A stretch of DNA of 64,000 bases from Halocatena marina (GTDB taxonomy: Archaea; Halobacteriota; Halobacteria; Halobacteriales; Haloarculaceae), in the NCBI RefSeq assembly GCF_023276375.1, contig NZ_JALLPK010000001.1:2604001-2668000 (forward strand), written 5' to 3'. The position numbers were made by a program, and so were the translations under genes. How positions within the stretch are numbered: the first letter of the stretch is position 1; each line of letters starts with the position of its first letter. Of this stretch, positions 9,347 to 16,934 are shown piece after piece. The notes beneath the pieces were generated by a model. That model searched no databases. It was not told where the DNA came from and saw nothing but the letters and a program-made list of their open reading frames with translations.

Positions 9347-9853
9347 CTACTGTTCCCGGATCGGTGGTCGGCCTTGTCGGTTTGGGGTGATATTACCGTG
9401 TTCATCGATTTCGCCGTTGACGATTCGTGTGCTAGAGATGCGTTCGCCGTCAGCCGCTTCGACGTGATCGACGACGACGATTTCGAGTGGATCGAGATCA
9501 CGCTCTTTGCGGATGCTGTTGATCTCTTTTGCGCCCTGCGTTGTTTCTGGAGAAACGACGATAGAATCGAAGCCTGATTCGGTCGCAATACCGGTCGGTT
9601 CATCAAGTGATCGGATCTCGAACTCGTGGTCGTGGCGGTCGGCAAACCGTTTGAGTTCGTGTTCGAGATCGCGCTTTCGCGCGTCGAACGGGCGCACATA
9701 GCGCTCTTCGTTGCGGGTCTGGGGAGCCAGCTCATCGCTCGTGAGTCCGACTGTAACGTCGCCGAGTTGAAATGCCCGGTCGAACAGGTCTCGGTGCCCG
9801 TCATGAACCGGATCGAACGTGCCCCCTAGCGCGACTTGCATATCATCGGACAT
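9347..9853 (-). CDS. coaD: Phosphopantetheine adenylyltransferase, archaeal type
   Basis: This enzyme transfers AMP to 4'-phosphopantetheine, the penultimate step of coenzyme A synthesis. The nucleotidyltransferase signature GGTFDPVHDGHRDL lies at residues 9-22 of the form starting at the ATG 9851-9853, and ISSTRIV near the C-terminus matches the second ATP motif (ISSTxI). The length of about 168 residues fits the archaeal COG1019 family. The upstream extension to 9907 (18 residues) has no conserved sequence and was rejected. It stands in a run of minus-strand genes with the winged-helix regulator and gshA. Confidence 0.92.
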   Translation of the reverse strand: MSDDMQVALGGTFDPVHDGHRDLFDRAFQLGDVTVGLTSDELAPQTRNEERYVRPFDARKRDLEHELKRFADRHDHEFEIRSLDEPTGIATESGFDSIVVSPETTQGAKEINSIRKERDLDPLEIVVVDHVEAADGERISSTRIVNGEIDEHGNITPNRQGRPPIREQ

Positions 9854-9942
9854 GGTCGCATGCGGCTTATTGGCTTCGGCTCGGAGGCCAGCTTCGGCAG
9901 TACGCACAGCACATACGCTGAGTGCTGGACAGGATGACTGTA

Positions 9943-10434
9943 TTAGTCATCGTTTGCACGCACATTTTCATCGACCGTGATGGAAACGGGAGTGTCGTCA
10001 CACTCACGATCTTCGAGTCGTTCATCGAGCGTGAACACCATGTTCAACGTCTCTTGTACCTGTTCGACAACGTCGAGGACAAGTTCTCTCGGTGAAATAG
10101 ATTCGTACTCGTAGGGGTTGTTGCCGGCACCATTCAATTCGCGCTTTTGCCGGAGGACGTTCCCCTCATCGTGGAGTGCAGCTAATGCCTCTCGAACCGT
10201 GCTCGGATACAGTCCTGTTCCCGTTGCGATTTCGTCGCTCGTCGAACTTGGTTGCTTTCGGAGATACAGATAGATGCGAGCACGGGTATCGGTGTCGAGC
10301 ACCCACGTAAGCAAGTCGATGATTCCTTCATCGAGTTCCCCGGTGGCTGCACTCTGCTCGATCCGCTCGCGGACGGAACGCTCTCCTCGTTCTGCATCTG
10401 TACTGGAATCATCGTGCGTGTCGTCCGTGGACAT
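9943..10434 (-). CDS. Winged helix-turn-helix transcriptional regulator
   Basis: The 163-residue protein has a clear winged HTH at about residues 45-105: LDTDTRARIYLYLRKQPSSTSDEIA, then the recognition helix region YPSTVREALAALHDEG and a basic wing LRQKRELNGAG. It is flanked by an acidic N-terminus and a C-terminal helical part that may dimerise. This is the halo-type ArsR/TrmB-like family that controls gene sets on chromosomes and plasmids. No ligand-binding domain is visible. It is 99 bases downstream of gshA and could be cotranscribed with it, so thiol metabolism is a possible but unproven target. Confidence 0.8.
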   Translation of the reverse strand: MSTDDTHDDSSTDAERGERSVRERIEQSAATGELDEGIIDLLTWVLDTDTRARIYLYLRKQPSSTSDEIATGTGLYPSTVREALAALHDEGNVLRQKRELNGAGNNPYEYESISPRELVLDVVEQVQETLNMVFTLDERLEDRECDDTPVSITVDENVRANDD

Positions 10435-10533
10435 GGCTCAATCGATGTCCATGAGGTCGGAGTTCTCGGATTAAAAGCCTTGCCTACACCGGTCAACGGA
10501 GCGGCATTGTATTGTCAATAGATAGTAATTCAA

Positions 10534-11664
10534 TCATATTCGTAGCAGCTCACACACCCCATCGAGACCAGTTTCTCGACGAACCCGCCGCTGTTGCTCT
10601 GCGCCGCTTTCCTCGTCGTACAATCTGCGAAGACTGGAGATGCCGAGTCTGTCGCACTCGCGTTCGACAACCTCTCCGAGATCGACAACGGACGCACCGT
10701 CGCGGTCGATAAACGACGCGTCGTGACCGTGACGCATTGCTCGCCACTTGTTCTCATCGAGTGTTTCACGACGGTGGGGGCTACCCATAGTTGCACTTGG
10801 CATCGAACGTGCGCTCGTGTTCGTCTTCGTGTTGCTCACAGAACGGTCCTCGTAGCGCTCTGCGTAGTCCATGACGAGCGCGTGGGTGTACTCAACGAAC
10901 GCGAGCGTACGATCGATGTCGGCTTGTGCGTCTGGGGTGCGCACCTCAACAGTCCCGTGTTCAGAATGGGGGCGAACCTCATACCACAGTTCGCCCCGGT
11001 CGCGGATCGAGCCAGACTCGATCATCAGCCGTTCGAGTTGTATGTACTCCTCAAACGACTCGAATGCGGTTGGCATCCCCGTGTTCGGGAGTGCTTCGAA
11101 TATCTTTGCTCGTGCAGATGCGAGACCGGTGTCGTATCCGTTCCAGTACGGTGAATTCGCCGAGAGTGCGAGCATCACCGGAAGATGCCAGCGAAGCTCG
11201 TTTGCGATCCACGTCGCCTTATCCGCGTCGTCGACACCGACGTGAACGTGTAAACCCGTAGTGGTATTTCGGTGCTGGGGATACTGTATACGGTCGAGTT
11301 GGGATCGGTACCGCGGCTTTTGTGCGTGCTCAAGTTCACGCCACTTCGCGGCCGGATGGAGTCCTGCCGAAGCGATGCCGTATCCGTGTTGTTCGGCGTG
11401 CTCAAGGAGCGCTTCACGGACCGCAGAAAGCGTCCGAGCGGCTTTGCCCGGATGCTCGATGAGTGGCGTTTGTGTCTCGATAACGCACTTGAACAACTCG
11501 TGATCGAGTCGGTCTTCGAGAAGCGTTGGCGGTTCGCTCTCGTAAACGAGTTCGTCTGTCCCGGATGTGGGACGACCGTATTCATCAACAACGAAAAACT
11601 CTTCTTCGATGCCAAGCGTCCCCATCCTCTCGAACGCCTCAGCAGACCCAACGTCGGTCGTCAT
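10534..11664 (-). CDS. gshA: Glutamate-cysteine ligase, haloarchaeal GshA
   Basis: GshA joins glutamate and cysteine to gamma-glutamylcysteine, the main low-mass thiol of haloarchaea. The protein has the GCS2/YbdK-type core: [12 protein letters not shown] after the start, ETQTPLIE, the metal/ATP segment [12 protein letters not shown] and [22 protein letters not shown] chose the ATG at 11662-11664 (376 residues, [18 protein letters not shown]). The open frame continues to 11850, but the added residues are Asn/Asp/Gly-rich low-complexity sequence with no resemblance to the family, and an ATG at 11676 is an equal alternative. A low-complexity piece near residues 280-300 ([20 protein letters not shown]) looks inserted. 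It shares redox work with msrA at 47.3 kb. Confidence 0.9.
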   Translation of the reverse strand: MTTDVGSAEAFERMGTLGIEEEFFVVDEYGRPTSGTDELVYESEPPTLLEDRLDHELFKCVIETQTPLIEHPGKAARTLSAVREALLEHAEQHGYGIASAGLHPAAKWRELEHAQKPRYRSQLDRIQYPQHRNTTTGLHVHVGVDDADKATWIANELRWHLPVMLALSANSPYWNGYDTGLASARAKIFEALPNTGMPTAFESFEEYIQLERLMIESGSIRDRGELWYEVRPHSEHGTVEVRTPDAQADIDRTLAFVEYTHALVMDYAERYEDRSVSNTKTNTSARSMPSATMGSPHRRETLDENKWRAMRHGHDASFIDRDGASVVDLGEVVERECDRLGISSLRRLYDEESGAEQQRRVRRETGLDGVCELLRI

Positions 11665-12031
11665 GTTCGTCCCCATCTCGATTTCGTCTTCGTCTCCACT
11701 ACCATCGTCATTTCCATTTTTGTTCCCCGCTTTTTCTCTATCTCGGTCTGTGTTCCAAGTTCGATGTTTGTCCTGGCTCCCATCCCTGTCGTTCGTGCGC
11801 TGTTCCGCTTCGAAGTCATACCTGAACTCCCTTCTCCTGTGGATAAACACTTACTCTCCTGATTCGTCGGATGCGAACGGCGACGCTAAACTAAAGATGG
11901 TCGCCTCAGTTCGACCATGCCGCGCGAAGTACCCCACAAGCATCGAGTCACTCTAATCAACCGTAAGAAACCGTATTCAGTCGATCGTACGGTACCTCGA
12001 TCCTTCTTGTGTCACAGACGTTGTGCGTACA
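11665..12031. other. Non-coding stretch with the gshA upstream region
   Basis: This stretch lies between the gshA start and the stop of the DUF5804-like gene. About half of it is still open in the gshA frame but is Asn/Asp/Gly/Arg-rich with degenerate GGAAAT/GAAGAC-type 6-mers, which looks like simple-sequence DNA rather than coding sequence. The rest should hold the gshA promoter. I see no strong TATA match and no RNA gene. Confidence 0.4.
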
Positions 12032-12493
12032 TTACGCCCCGAACTCAGACTCAGTGACACGAACAGCGAGCGTTTCCTCTACATCACGCAAGTCGTATTC
12101 TGGAATCGTCTCTCCGGCCCTCGTGACGAACATCGGTTCGACGAGGCGTGGTTCATCGCCAGTTTCGACACCATAGATCATAAGATAGCGGCTGCTCTCG
12201 TGAGGATCGATCGCACCAGTGCGGACCGCAGTCGCAAGCTCCCGGGAGAGCCATTCTGTGTCACTGATCGAAGGTTCGAGAACAAACGAGGCATCGGTGT
12301 AACGAATGAGATACCAGTTCAGGTCATTGAGAAGTGAAACGGCTGCACCGAGGCTGATTGTCTCGACCGCGATAGTGTTCGCGTAGGGTTGATCGAGATG
12401 GTACGTCGCCAGCGCGTCGCGGGCGGTCTCCCGGGAAAGCAACGCTGAACGGAGATCACAATCCGCCGTCCCAACGAGATGAACCCTGGTCAT
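12032..12493 (-). CDS. Conserved haloarchaeal protein, DUF5804-like
   Basis: The 153-residue soluble protein has the layout I remember for DUF5804 of haloarchaea: MTRVHLVGTADCDLRSALLSRET at the N-terminus, TISLGAAVSLLNDLNWYL in the middle and SDTEWLSRELATAVR further on. No catalytic motif, membrane segment or metal site is evident. The function is unknown. The two-part alpha/beta look with short hydrophobic strands suggests a small-molecule or protein-binding fold, which is inference only. Confidence 0.65.
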   Translation of the reverse strand: MTRVHLVGTADCDLRSALLSRETARDALATYHLDQPYANTIAVETISLGAAVSLLNDLNWYLIRYTDASFVLEPSISDTEWLSRELATAVRTGAIDPHESSRYLMIYGVETGDEPRLVEPMFVTRAGETIPEYDLRDVEETLAVRVTESEFGA

Positions 12494-13151
12494 AGCAAGA
12501 ATTCACAGAGAGTCGTCAAAGCGGTTTCGTCAAGCGAATCGTATGATATTCAGCTGAATCAACGTCGAATACAGCGCATCACACCCGATCACAATGATCG
12601 TACTGTGTGTCGACTGTTAGACATTCCTGACAGAAGAACTGGCAGAGCGATAGGGTGGTGTACAATACGCTCGGAGGGAGCAAGAGAACGATGGAACGGA
12701 CGATACGTTCTTAGCCAAGGGCACGGCTGCCGTCTCGTCCCCACCGTTCGTTCCAGATGTTCGTTCCGGTATATAATGAATGTTGCGCAGTGAATTATTG
12801 TTACTACTATCTCATATTTGTCGCCACTTATCCTATCAGAGAAGGCTGCCTCAAACCGAGCAACATCCACACAAAATGACATATGGGCGATTATGGTGGG
12901 AGTGTTTCAGTACGTAAAGCGCGCTGGCTGTAACGTTCGAATGAACCAGGAGTAGTAAATAATACCGATATCTACCATTTCTAAATATGATTCAGTCACG
13001 AGATGAGTAACGTGGATTTGGTAGTTATAGCCGGTGAGGCGCGGATAATAAACCGATCCTAACGAAGGAATTGATCCACAACATGTATAGTACGGGTGTA
13101 CATATCGCGTACTGATGTATTCGATTGCAATCAGAATGGGGGGTGAATTGG
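12494..13151. other. Non-coding or decayed stretch
   Basis: There is no convincing gene here. The longest frames (12479-12793 plus, 12589-12882 minus, 12907-13161 minus) lack the acidic composition and codon bias of the neighbours. The DNA is clearly AT-richer from about 12770 on. A 19-base element at 12795-12813 recurs with one mismatch at 13970-13988. The end of the stretch supplies the promoter and ribosome-binding region of the small zinc-ribbon gene. Confidence 0.5.
12795..12813 (+). repeat. Copy 1 of a 19-bp direct repeat
   Basis: TTATTGTTACTACTATCTC here and TTATTGTTACTACTACCTC at 13970-13988 differ by one base and have the same orientation. They bracket about 1.2 kb that contains two orphan genes. 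It could be a target-site duplication, a recombination scar or chance in AT-rich DNA. Confidence 0.45.
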
Positions 13152-13280
13152 ATGGGGGCAACTAAAGAATGTCCTTCGTGTGGTGGTACGATGAAAATCG
13201 TACAGGAGGGCATTGGACATCCATTTTGGAGATGCTCTGAGGATGGGTGTACGTACGAAGAGCACCGGACCTCTTTCTGA
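13152..13280 (+). CDS. Small zinc-ribbon protein (42 residues)
   Basis: ATG at 13152 to TGA at 13280 encodes MGATKECPSCGGTM..., with CPSCG at residues 7-11 and a second pair CSEDGC further on (CxxC...CxxxxC), the spacing of a single zinc ribbon such as topoisomerase C-terminal ribbons or small phage/halovirus ribbon proteins. A purine-rich GGGGGGTGAATT lies just before the start and can pair with the 16S 3' end. It lies in the AT-richer accessory block. Such tiny ribbon proteins of haloarchaea have been linked to regulation of motility and biofilm, but the role of this one is unknown. Confidence 0.6.
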   Translation: MGATKECPSCGGTMKIVQEGIGHPFWRCSEDGCTYEEHRTSF

Positions 13281-13288
13281 CTGGTATA

Positions 13289-13792
13289 TTACTCAAATCC
13301 AATGAATTCCAAGTCACAAGTGACGTTGTTTTTGAAATCTTGATGGTGTCGCCCCCCCTTCTCGACAAATTCGCTCCATTTTCCGTTTTCAAAACGGTCT
13401 ATTGCAACTCGAAGACACGTTACGTCGGTGCTATTTCCTGAGTACGATTCCCACATCTCCACTCCGAACAGTTTGATCCGATATTCGGTGTCGTTTACTG
13501 AGAATGTTGCCCATCCGCCAGGTTCTATGACGGTTTCGGTTTCGAACTCCCACTCGGAGATGTTTCTTCCAGTCGTAGCCTTTATACATATTTTGGCAGA
13601 TTTGTCGTCGTGGAATGTGTGGCCTTCACGACGATTTATCTCTTTAATCATATTATCTCTTCTCGAGAGGAACCCATCATTTATCTCTCCTTTTTTAGAT
13701 GTTTTCCCAGTATCATCATTAAAATAATCTGAGTTTTTCGTCGATTCAGTCATTGTGTGTTCCATAGTAGCCGTGTGGGTAAGTGTTTCCAT
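13289..13792 (-). CDS. Hypothetical protein, accessory
   Basis: I do not recognise this 167-residue protein. The first 45 residues are Thr/Ser/Asn/Lys-rich and probably disordered; the rest (about 50-167) alternates beta strands and turns (ETETVIEPGGWATFSVNDTEYRIKLFG, DVTCLRVAIDRF), a beta-sandwich impression. It has more Lys and Asn and AT-richer codons than its neighbours, which together with the surrounding non-coding DNA suggests recent transfer. It is convergent with the zinc-ribbon gene, with only 8 bases between the stops. Confidence 0.55.
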   Translation of the reverse strand: METLTHTATMEHTMTESTKNSDYFNDDTGKTSKKGEINDGFLSRRDNMIKEINRREGHTFHDDKSAKICIKATTGRNISEWEFETETVIEPGGWATFSVNDTEYRIKLFGVEMWESYSGNSTDVTCLRVAIDRFENGKWSEFVEKGGRHHQDFKNNVTCDLEFIGFE

Positions 13793-14246
13793 TACCGTCG
13801 TCCATTTGTCAGATAAGCACCCATATATTTCAAATTGTTAAACCTATAGCGTATTAGTGCTTCTGAATCAACTCGAATCTATTTTGGACATCTTCTCGTC
13901 AACCGACAGCATTAGAGTATTCGGCCCGTGTCGTCTCTCATCCATTTCTACCCGCCAGATAATGAAATTTTATTGTTACTACTACCTCCTATCTTGCGTT
14001 GAAACAGCCAGAGAAGTGATGTTGTAAGAAACCAGCCAAATTTAGAACAATTGCACTCATTTTCACAGTATTATGAAAGGAAGACGACTCTCGGCAAGCT
14101 ACCGAAACCCAGAGATGTGATCCAATGTACTAGCGATAAGTGATAATTGTATTATTTTCTACGTCGTCTTGGAAGCCATTCACGTTCATAACCGCCGTCT
14201 CAGAGTGAGAATGGTGAAGTTTAGGCAGGACATCCGACACGATCAT
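13793..14246. other. Non-coding AT-rich stretch
   Basis: No gene or RNA is recognised here. The right half contains the second copy of the 19-base repeat (13970-13988). Frames on both strands are short or lack haloarchaeal codon bias. The minus-strand promoter of the hypothetical gene should lie just right of 13792, where ATATATTTC/GTTTAAC-type AT stretches occur near 13825-13850. Confidence 0.45.
13970..13988 (+). repeat. Copy 2 of a 19-bp direct repeat
   Basis: This is the near-identical partner of 12795-12813 (18 of 19 bases), in direct orientation. It lies to the right of the two accessory genes, so the pair encloses them. Confidence 0.45.
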
Positions 14247-14876
14247 TCATTCTGTGGAGAAATAACCAGCACGCTTCGCGTCACGATCGTCTGTGCCCCA
14301 CGGCGGATCGAACTCCTCGATCGAGAGTTTTGGGACATGCTTTGCACAGTGGATATAGGCCTCCTCAACATGGAGTTCGACCCAAACTTTCCGGTGGTCA
14401 ACGCCAGCGGGATCAGTGAGCCCATCGATACTGTCGCGGAGTTCGACTCGACCATTGACGTGACAGCCGACAGTTGTCTCCCACCAATCAATGAACAGAA
14501 ACGACGCGTGCGGGTTTTCAATCATATTTCCGAGCGAGGCCTGTACGCCGTTACCTCGATATTCAGGGTAACAGAGGCGATTGTCGTCGAGAACACTGAC
14601 GAATCCTTCTGGACCAAATCGGGGCGAACAGTCTGTCTCTCCGTTCGCGTCGGCGGTTGAGAGAAAGAACATGATCCGCTCACGGATGAACCGCTGCATC
14701 CGATCTGTGAGAGAATCATTCATCGCCTCCTCGTAAAATCGCTTGGCCCGCTCGCGTGTCTCGAATAGCTCCTGAAGGTCGTGCTCGCCCGCACTGCCGG
14801 GCAAATCGTCGGTCATGTGTCTATTAAATTCGAACGGGCCCTCATTTGTGTCGTACTCGAACGGGTCCTCGGCCAT
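14247..14876 (-). CDS. Pyridoxamine 5'-phosphate oxidase family flavoprotein
   Basis: The 209-residue protein belongs to the FMN-binding split-barrel (PNPOx-like) family: FIRERIMFFLSTADANGETDCSPRFG (FMN-binding strand and loop), LCYPEYRGNG, then ASFLFIDWWETTVGCHVNGRV. Members include F420- and FMN-dependent reductases and heme-degrading proteins, and the substrate cannot be told from sequence. The ATG at 14874-14876 (MAEDPFEY) was preferred to a TTG four codons upstream. It is divergent from the H-NOX genes, so a redox or NO-linked partnership is thinkable but not shown. Confidence 0.82.
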   Translation of the reverse strand: MAEDPFEYDTNEGPFEFNRHMTDDLPGSAGEHDLQELFETRERAKRFYEEAMNDSLTDRMQRFIRERIMFFLSTADANGETDCSPRFGPEGFVSVLDDNRLCYPEYRGNGVQASLGNMIENPHASFLFIDWWETTVGCHVNGRVELRDSIDGLTDPAGVDHRKVWVELHVEEAYIHCAKHVPKLSIEEFDPPWGTDDRDAKRAGYFSTE

Positions 14877-15198
14877 GGTCGTTAACAATCGAATTTAGGG
14901 TATTATAGATTTAACGATGAATCTGAATTATAATAATATTGGTATTTACTGGTCCGTTTCCTATCCGACATTATGAACGCCAGTGATGATCGGATTTTTG
15001 AATCAACCCAATCCTGATTTCGTTTGTAGTTCAATTGAATCGTTCAGAACTCTTTTATCGATTGATTACGCTATGTGCAGCCATGCTAACCCACAGAGGA
15101 TCGAGAGAAGCAGGCTCCGTACACAATTCCGGGGTGGGCAACGGCGGTACGTCCAGAGGTTCCGCACCGTACCGGGCGTCCGAATCAGAGAAAGCCTA
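14877..15198. promoter_or_regulatory. Divergent region upstream of the H-NOX genes
   Basis: An AT-rich core at 14895-14945 (TATTATAG, ATTATAATAATATT) can supply the promoter of the minus-strand flavoprotein. TTTTATC at 15053-15059 is the best TATA candidate for the H-NOX genes and would leave a leader of about 115 bases. The reading frame of the first H-NOX stays open back to 14983, but its translation there is not protein-like. Confidence 0.35.
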
Positions 15199-15750
15199 AT
15201 GCATGGAATTGTACTGAAAGGTCTCAAGGATTTCGTCGTCACCCACCATGGCCACGAGGCGTGGCAAGCGATCCAGACTGAGGCAGGACTCAAAGGAAAG
15301 ATCTATGTCCCCGTGACAGAGTACCCGGACGAGGAAGTCATGACGCTCGTCGGAGCTGCATCGTCGATCACCGACACCGATGTGCCGGATCTCCTCGAGG
15401 AATTCGGGCAGTTTTTAGTGACACCACTGTTGGAGACGTACGGTGTGCACGTGAACAAGGACTGGACAGGACTCGAGTTGGTCGCTAACGTCGAGAAGTA
15501 TATTCACACCTCCCTCCGAGCAAAGGAAATTTCAGCGTACACTCCGCCTGAGCTACAGTCGGGCTGGATCGAAAGCGACCGCGTTGGAATCATCTACGAC
15601 TCGGATCGTAAGCTGTGTCACTTCGCGAGAGGTCTGATGGTTGGCATCGGTCAGTACTTCAACGATCCACTCAGGATAGAGGAACCGTCTTGCATGCACA
15701 ACGGCGACAATCAGTGTAGATTCGTCGTGAGTCGGGCGGGGACAATATGA
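15199..15750 (+). CDS. Stand-alone H-NOX (heme NO-binding, HNOB) protein 1
   Basis: The 183-residue protein is a complete H-NOX domain, the heme gas sensor fold of soluble guanylate cyclase. It starts MHGIVLKGLKDFVV, has the proximal heme ligand His103 in KYIHTSLR followed by YTPPELQ, and the propionate-binding YxSxR motif as Tyr133-Ser135-Arg137 (YDSDR). Five residues after that Arg, where O2-binding homologues have a distal Tyr, it has Phe142, which predicts NO/CO binding with O2 excluded. It ends with C165-x-H167-x-G-D-x-x-C173, a cluster reminiscent of V4R domains. The ATG at 15199 is chosen because family similarity begins at its second residue. A paralogue follows after 28 bases, then a chemotaxis operon. 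Confidence 0.9.
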   Translation: MHGIVLKGLKDFVVTHHGHEAWQAIQTEAGLKGKIYVPVTEYPDEEVMTLVGAASSITDTDVPDLLEEFGQFLVTPLLETYGVHVNKDWTGLELVANVEKYIHTSLRAKEISAYTPPELQSGWIESDRVGIIYDSDRKLCHFARGLMVGIGQYFNDPLRIEEPSCMHNGDNQCRFVVSRAGTI

Positions 15751-15765
15751 ATCACCAGATCGTGT

Positions 15766-15773
15766 GGAGGCGA
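15766..15773 (+). promoter_or_regulatory. Shine-Dalgarno that sets the start of H-NOX 2
   Basis: GGAGGCGA lies 5 bases before the GTG at 15779 and is close to a perfect complement of the 16S 3' end. It overlaps and rules out the alternative upstream GTG at 15764, and the chosen start aligns exactly with the MHGI start of the first H-NOX. Confidence 0.7.
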
Positions 15774-15778
15774 TAACC

Positions 15779-16315
15779 GTGCATGGAATTCTCTACAAGT
15801 CGCTGAAGGAGTTCGTCGTTGATCAGTACGGGCGTGATACGTGGAATGAGATCCGAGCAGAGGCGAGCGTCGGGTCGAAGCTTTACCTCCCGGTAAGCAC
15901 GTACGAGGACGAAGAACTCTTCGAACTCGTTAGAGCAGCAGCCGCAGTCATCGACCAAAAGGCTGAGGACCTCCTTGAACCGTTCGGTGAGATCATCGCC
16001 GCGCAGCTTTTAGACGCGTATGGGAACCTCGTGAGCCCCGACTGGACGGCCATCGATCTCGTCGAGCACACTGAAGAACACATTCACACCGTACTCCGTA
16101 CACACAACCCAGAACTGACGCCGCCGGAACTGGAGTGCCAGCGTCAGAGTGACGATCGGGTAATTGTCCGTTACCAATCGGAACGAGAACTGTGTGGCGT
16201 TGCAATTGGTATTGTTCGCGGTGTCGCCGCTCACTATGGGGAAACGATCTCCGTCTCCGAACACCGGTGTATGCACAGCGGAGATCCGTACTGTGAGTTC
16301 ATTGTGAGTGCCTGA
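15779..16315 (+). CDS. Stand-alone H-NOX (heme NO-binding, HNOB) protein 2
   Basis: The 178-residue paralogue of the preceding gene is clearly similar along the whole length (MHGILYKSLKEFVV start, YLPVSTYEDEELFEL). Key residues are kept: His103 in HIHTVLR followed by LTPPELEC, and Tyr132-Ser134-Arg136 (YQSER). The distal position is Val141, again non-polar, which predicts NO rather than O2 sensing. The C-terminus repeats the C164-x-H166-x-G-D-x-x-C172 motif. The start is GTG at 15779, set by a strong Shine-Dalgarno. The spacing to gene 1 (28 bases) indicates one transcript. In bacteria H-NOX partners are histidine kinases, cyclases or MCPs; here the next gene is an MCP. Confidence 0.9.
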   Translation: MHGILYKSLKEFVVDQYGRDTWNEIRAEASVGSKLYLPVSTYEDEELFELVRAAAAVIDQKAEDLLEPFGEIIAAQLLDAYGNLVSPDWTAIDLVEHTEEHIHTVLRTHNPELTPPELECQRQSDDRVIVRYQSERELCGVAIGIVRGVAAHYGETISVSEHRCMHSGDPYCEFIVSA

Positions 16316-16934
16316 CGTGTAGATCTGACGGAACCCACACCTCAGGAAGTTGATACTTCGTGGCGACGGTGTAGCGCAAACATCAAAATCCCACTGTGGA
16401 CGGCAACGGTTTGAATTCACAGCAGTACGCAGCTGTTTTCACGACAGGACTCAGTTTGGAGACCGGGGGCACTGAAATGACTCGAACAGTCACCACTGTA
16501 TCCACCGATGCTCACTAACAGTCTCTTCACGTTCGGTGTTGGATAAGATCCTCTGGAAGCGGTACGAGCGCACTGCTCCCTCGTGCTCTAAACTGAGACA
16601 CCGATGATTTCACGCACACTATGGAGAATTTGATCAGTAATCGATGAGACGGTACATAACATGCAGAACTCACCTATAGATAAATGAAAGTTACATAATT
16701 TGGCCTTTTTACTCATGTAGCAACTATGTCACACACAGTGTGTAAGATATGTTCAGAGATATATGAGAAAAGCACAGCATGAAAGAGATATCCACAGATC
16801 GGCAACCTCATGCGTCATATGGAGATTTACTCAGGTAGATCTGGGAGTCATCACCTATCCACTAATCCACACAACGCTTAATATAATCGTGTGAGAATCT
16901 TTATAACAGCTCATCCGAAATTCTATTCCCAACG
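16316..16934. other. Long spacer between H-NOX 2 and the MCP gene
   Basis: These 619 bases have no supported gene; all frames are short. The first half is mixed, the second half AT-rich with many short ATA/TATA stretches. The far end holds the probable promoter of the chemotaxis operon (TTATAA at 16901-16906). I see no RNA gene. The length suggests either a decayed gene or a regulatory region, and it means the H-NOX pair and the che genes probably have separate promoters. Confidence 0.5.
16899..16906 (+). promoter_or_regulatory. TATA element of the chemotaxis operon
   Basis: CTTTATAA lies about 31 bases upstream of the MCP ATG at 16935, which would place the transcript start within a few bases of the start codon, as is usual for haloarchaeal leaderless mRNAs. 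A second AT element (AATATAAT, 16880-16887) is a weaker alternative. Confidence 0.45.

Noticed and set aside
9854-9907. 18-codon upstream extension of coaD
   Set aside because: It is not conserved in type and the ATG at 9853 places the GGTFDP motif at the usual position.
12589-12882. 97-residue minus-strand frame in the AT-rich spacer
   Set aside because: It is His/Arg/Ile-rich with no acidic bias, no domain and no start signal, so it reads as chance.
14983-15198. The first H-NOX reading frame stays open 72 codons upstream
   Set aside because: The added residues are Arg/Ser/Cys-rich and not acidic, and family similarity begins exactly at the ATG 15199; the start of the paralogue (set by a strong Shine-Dalgarno) aligns with it.
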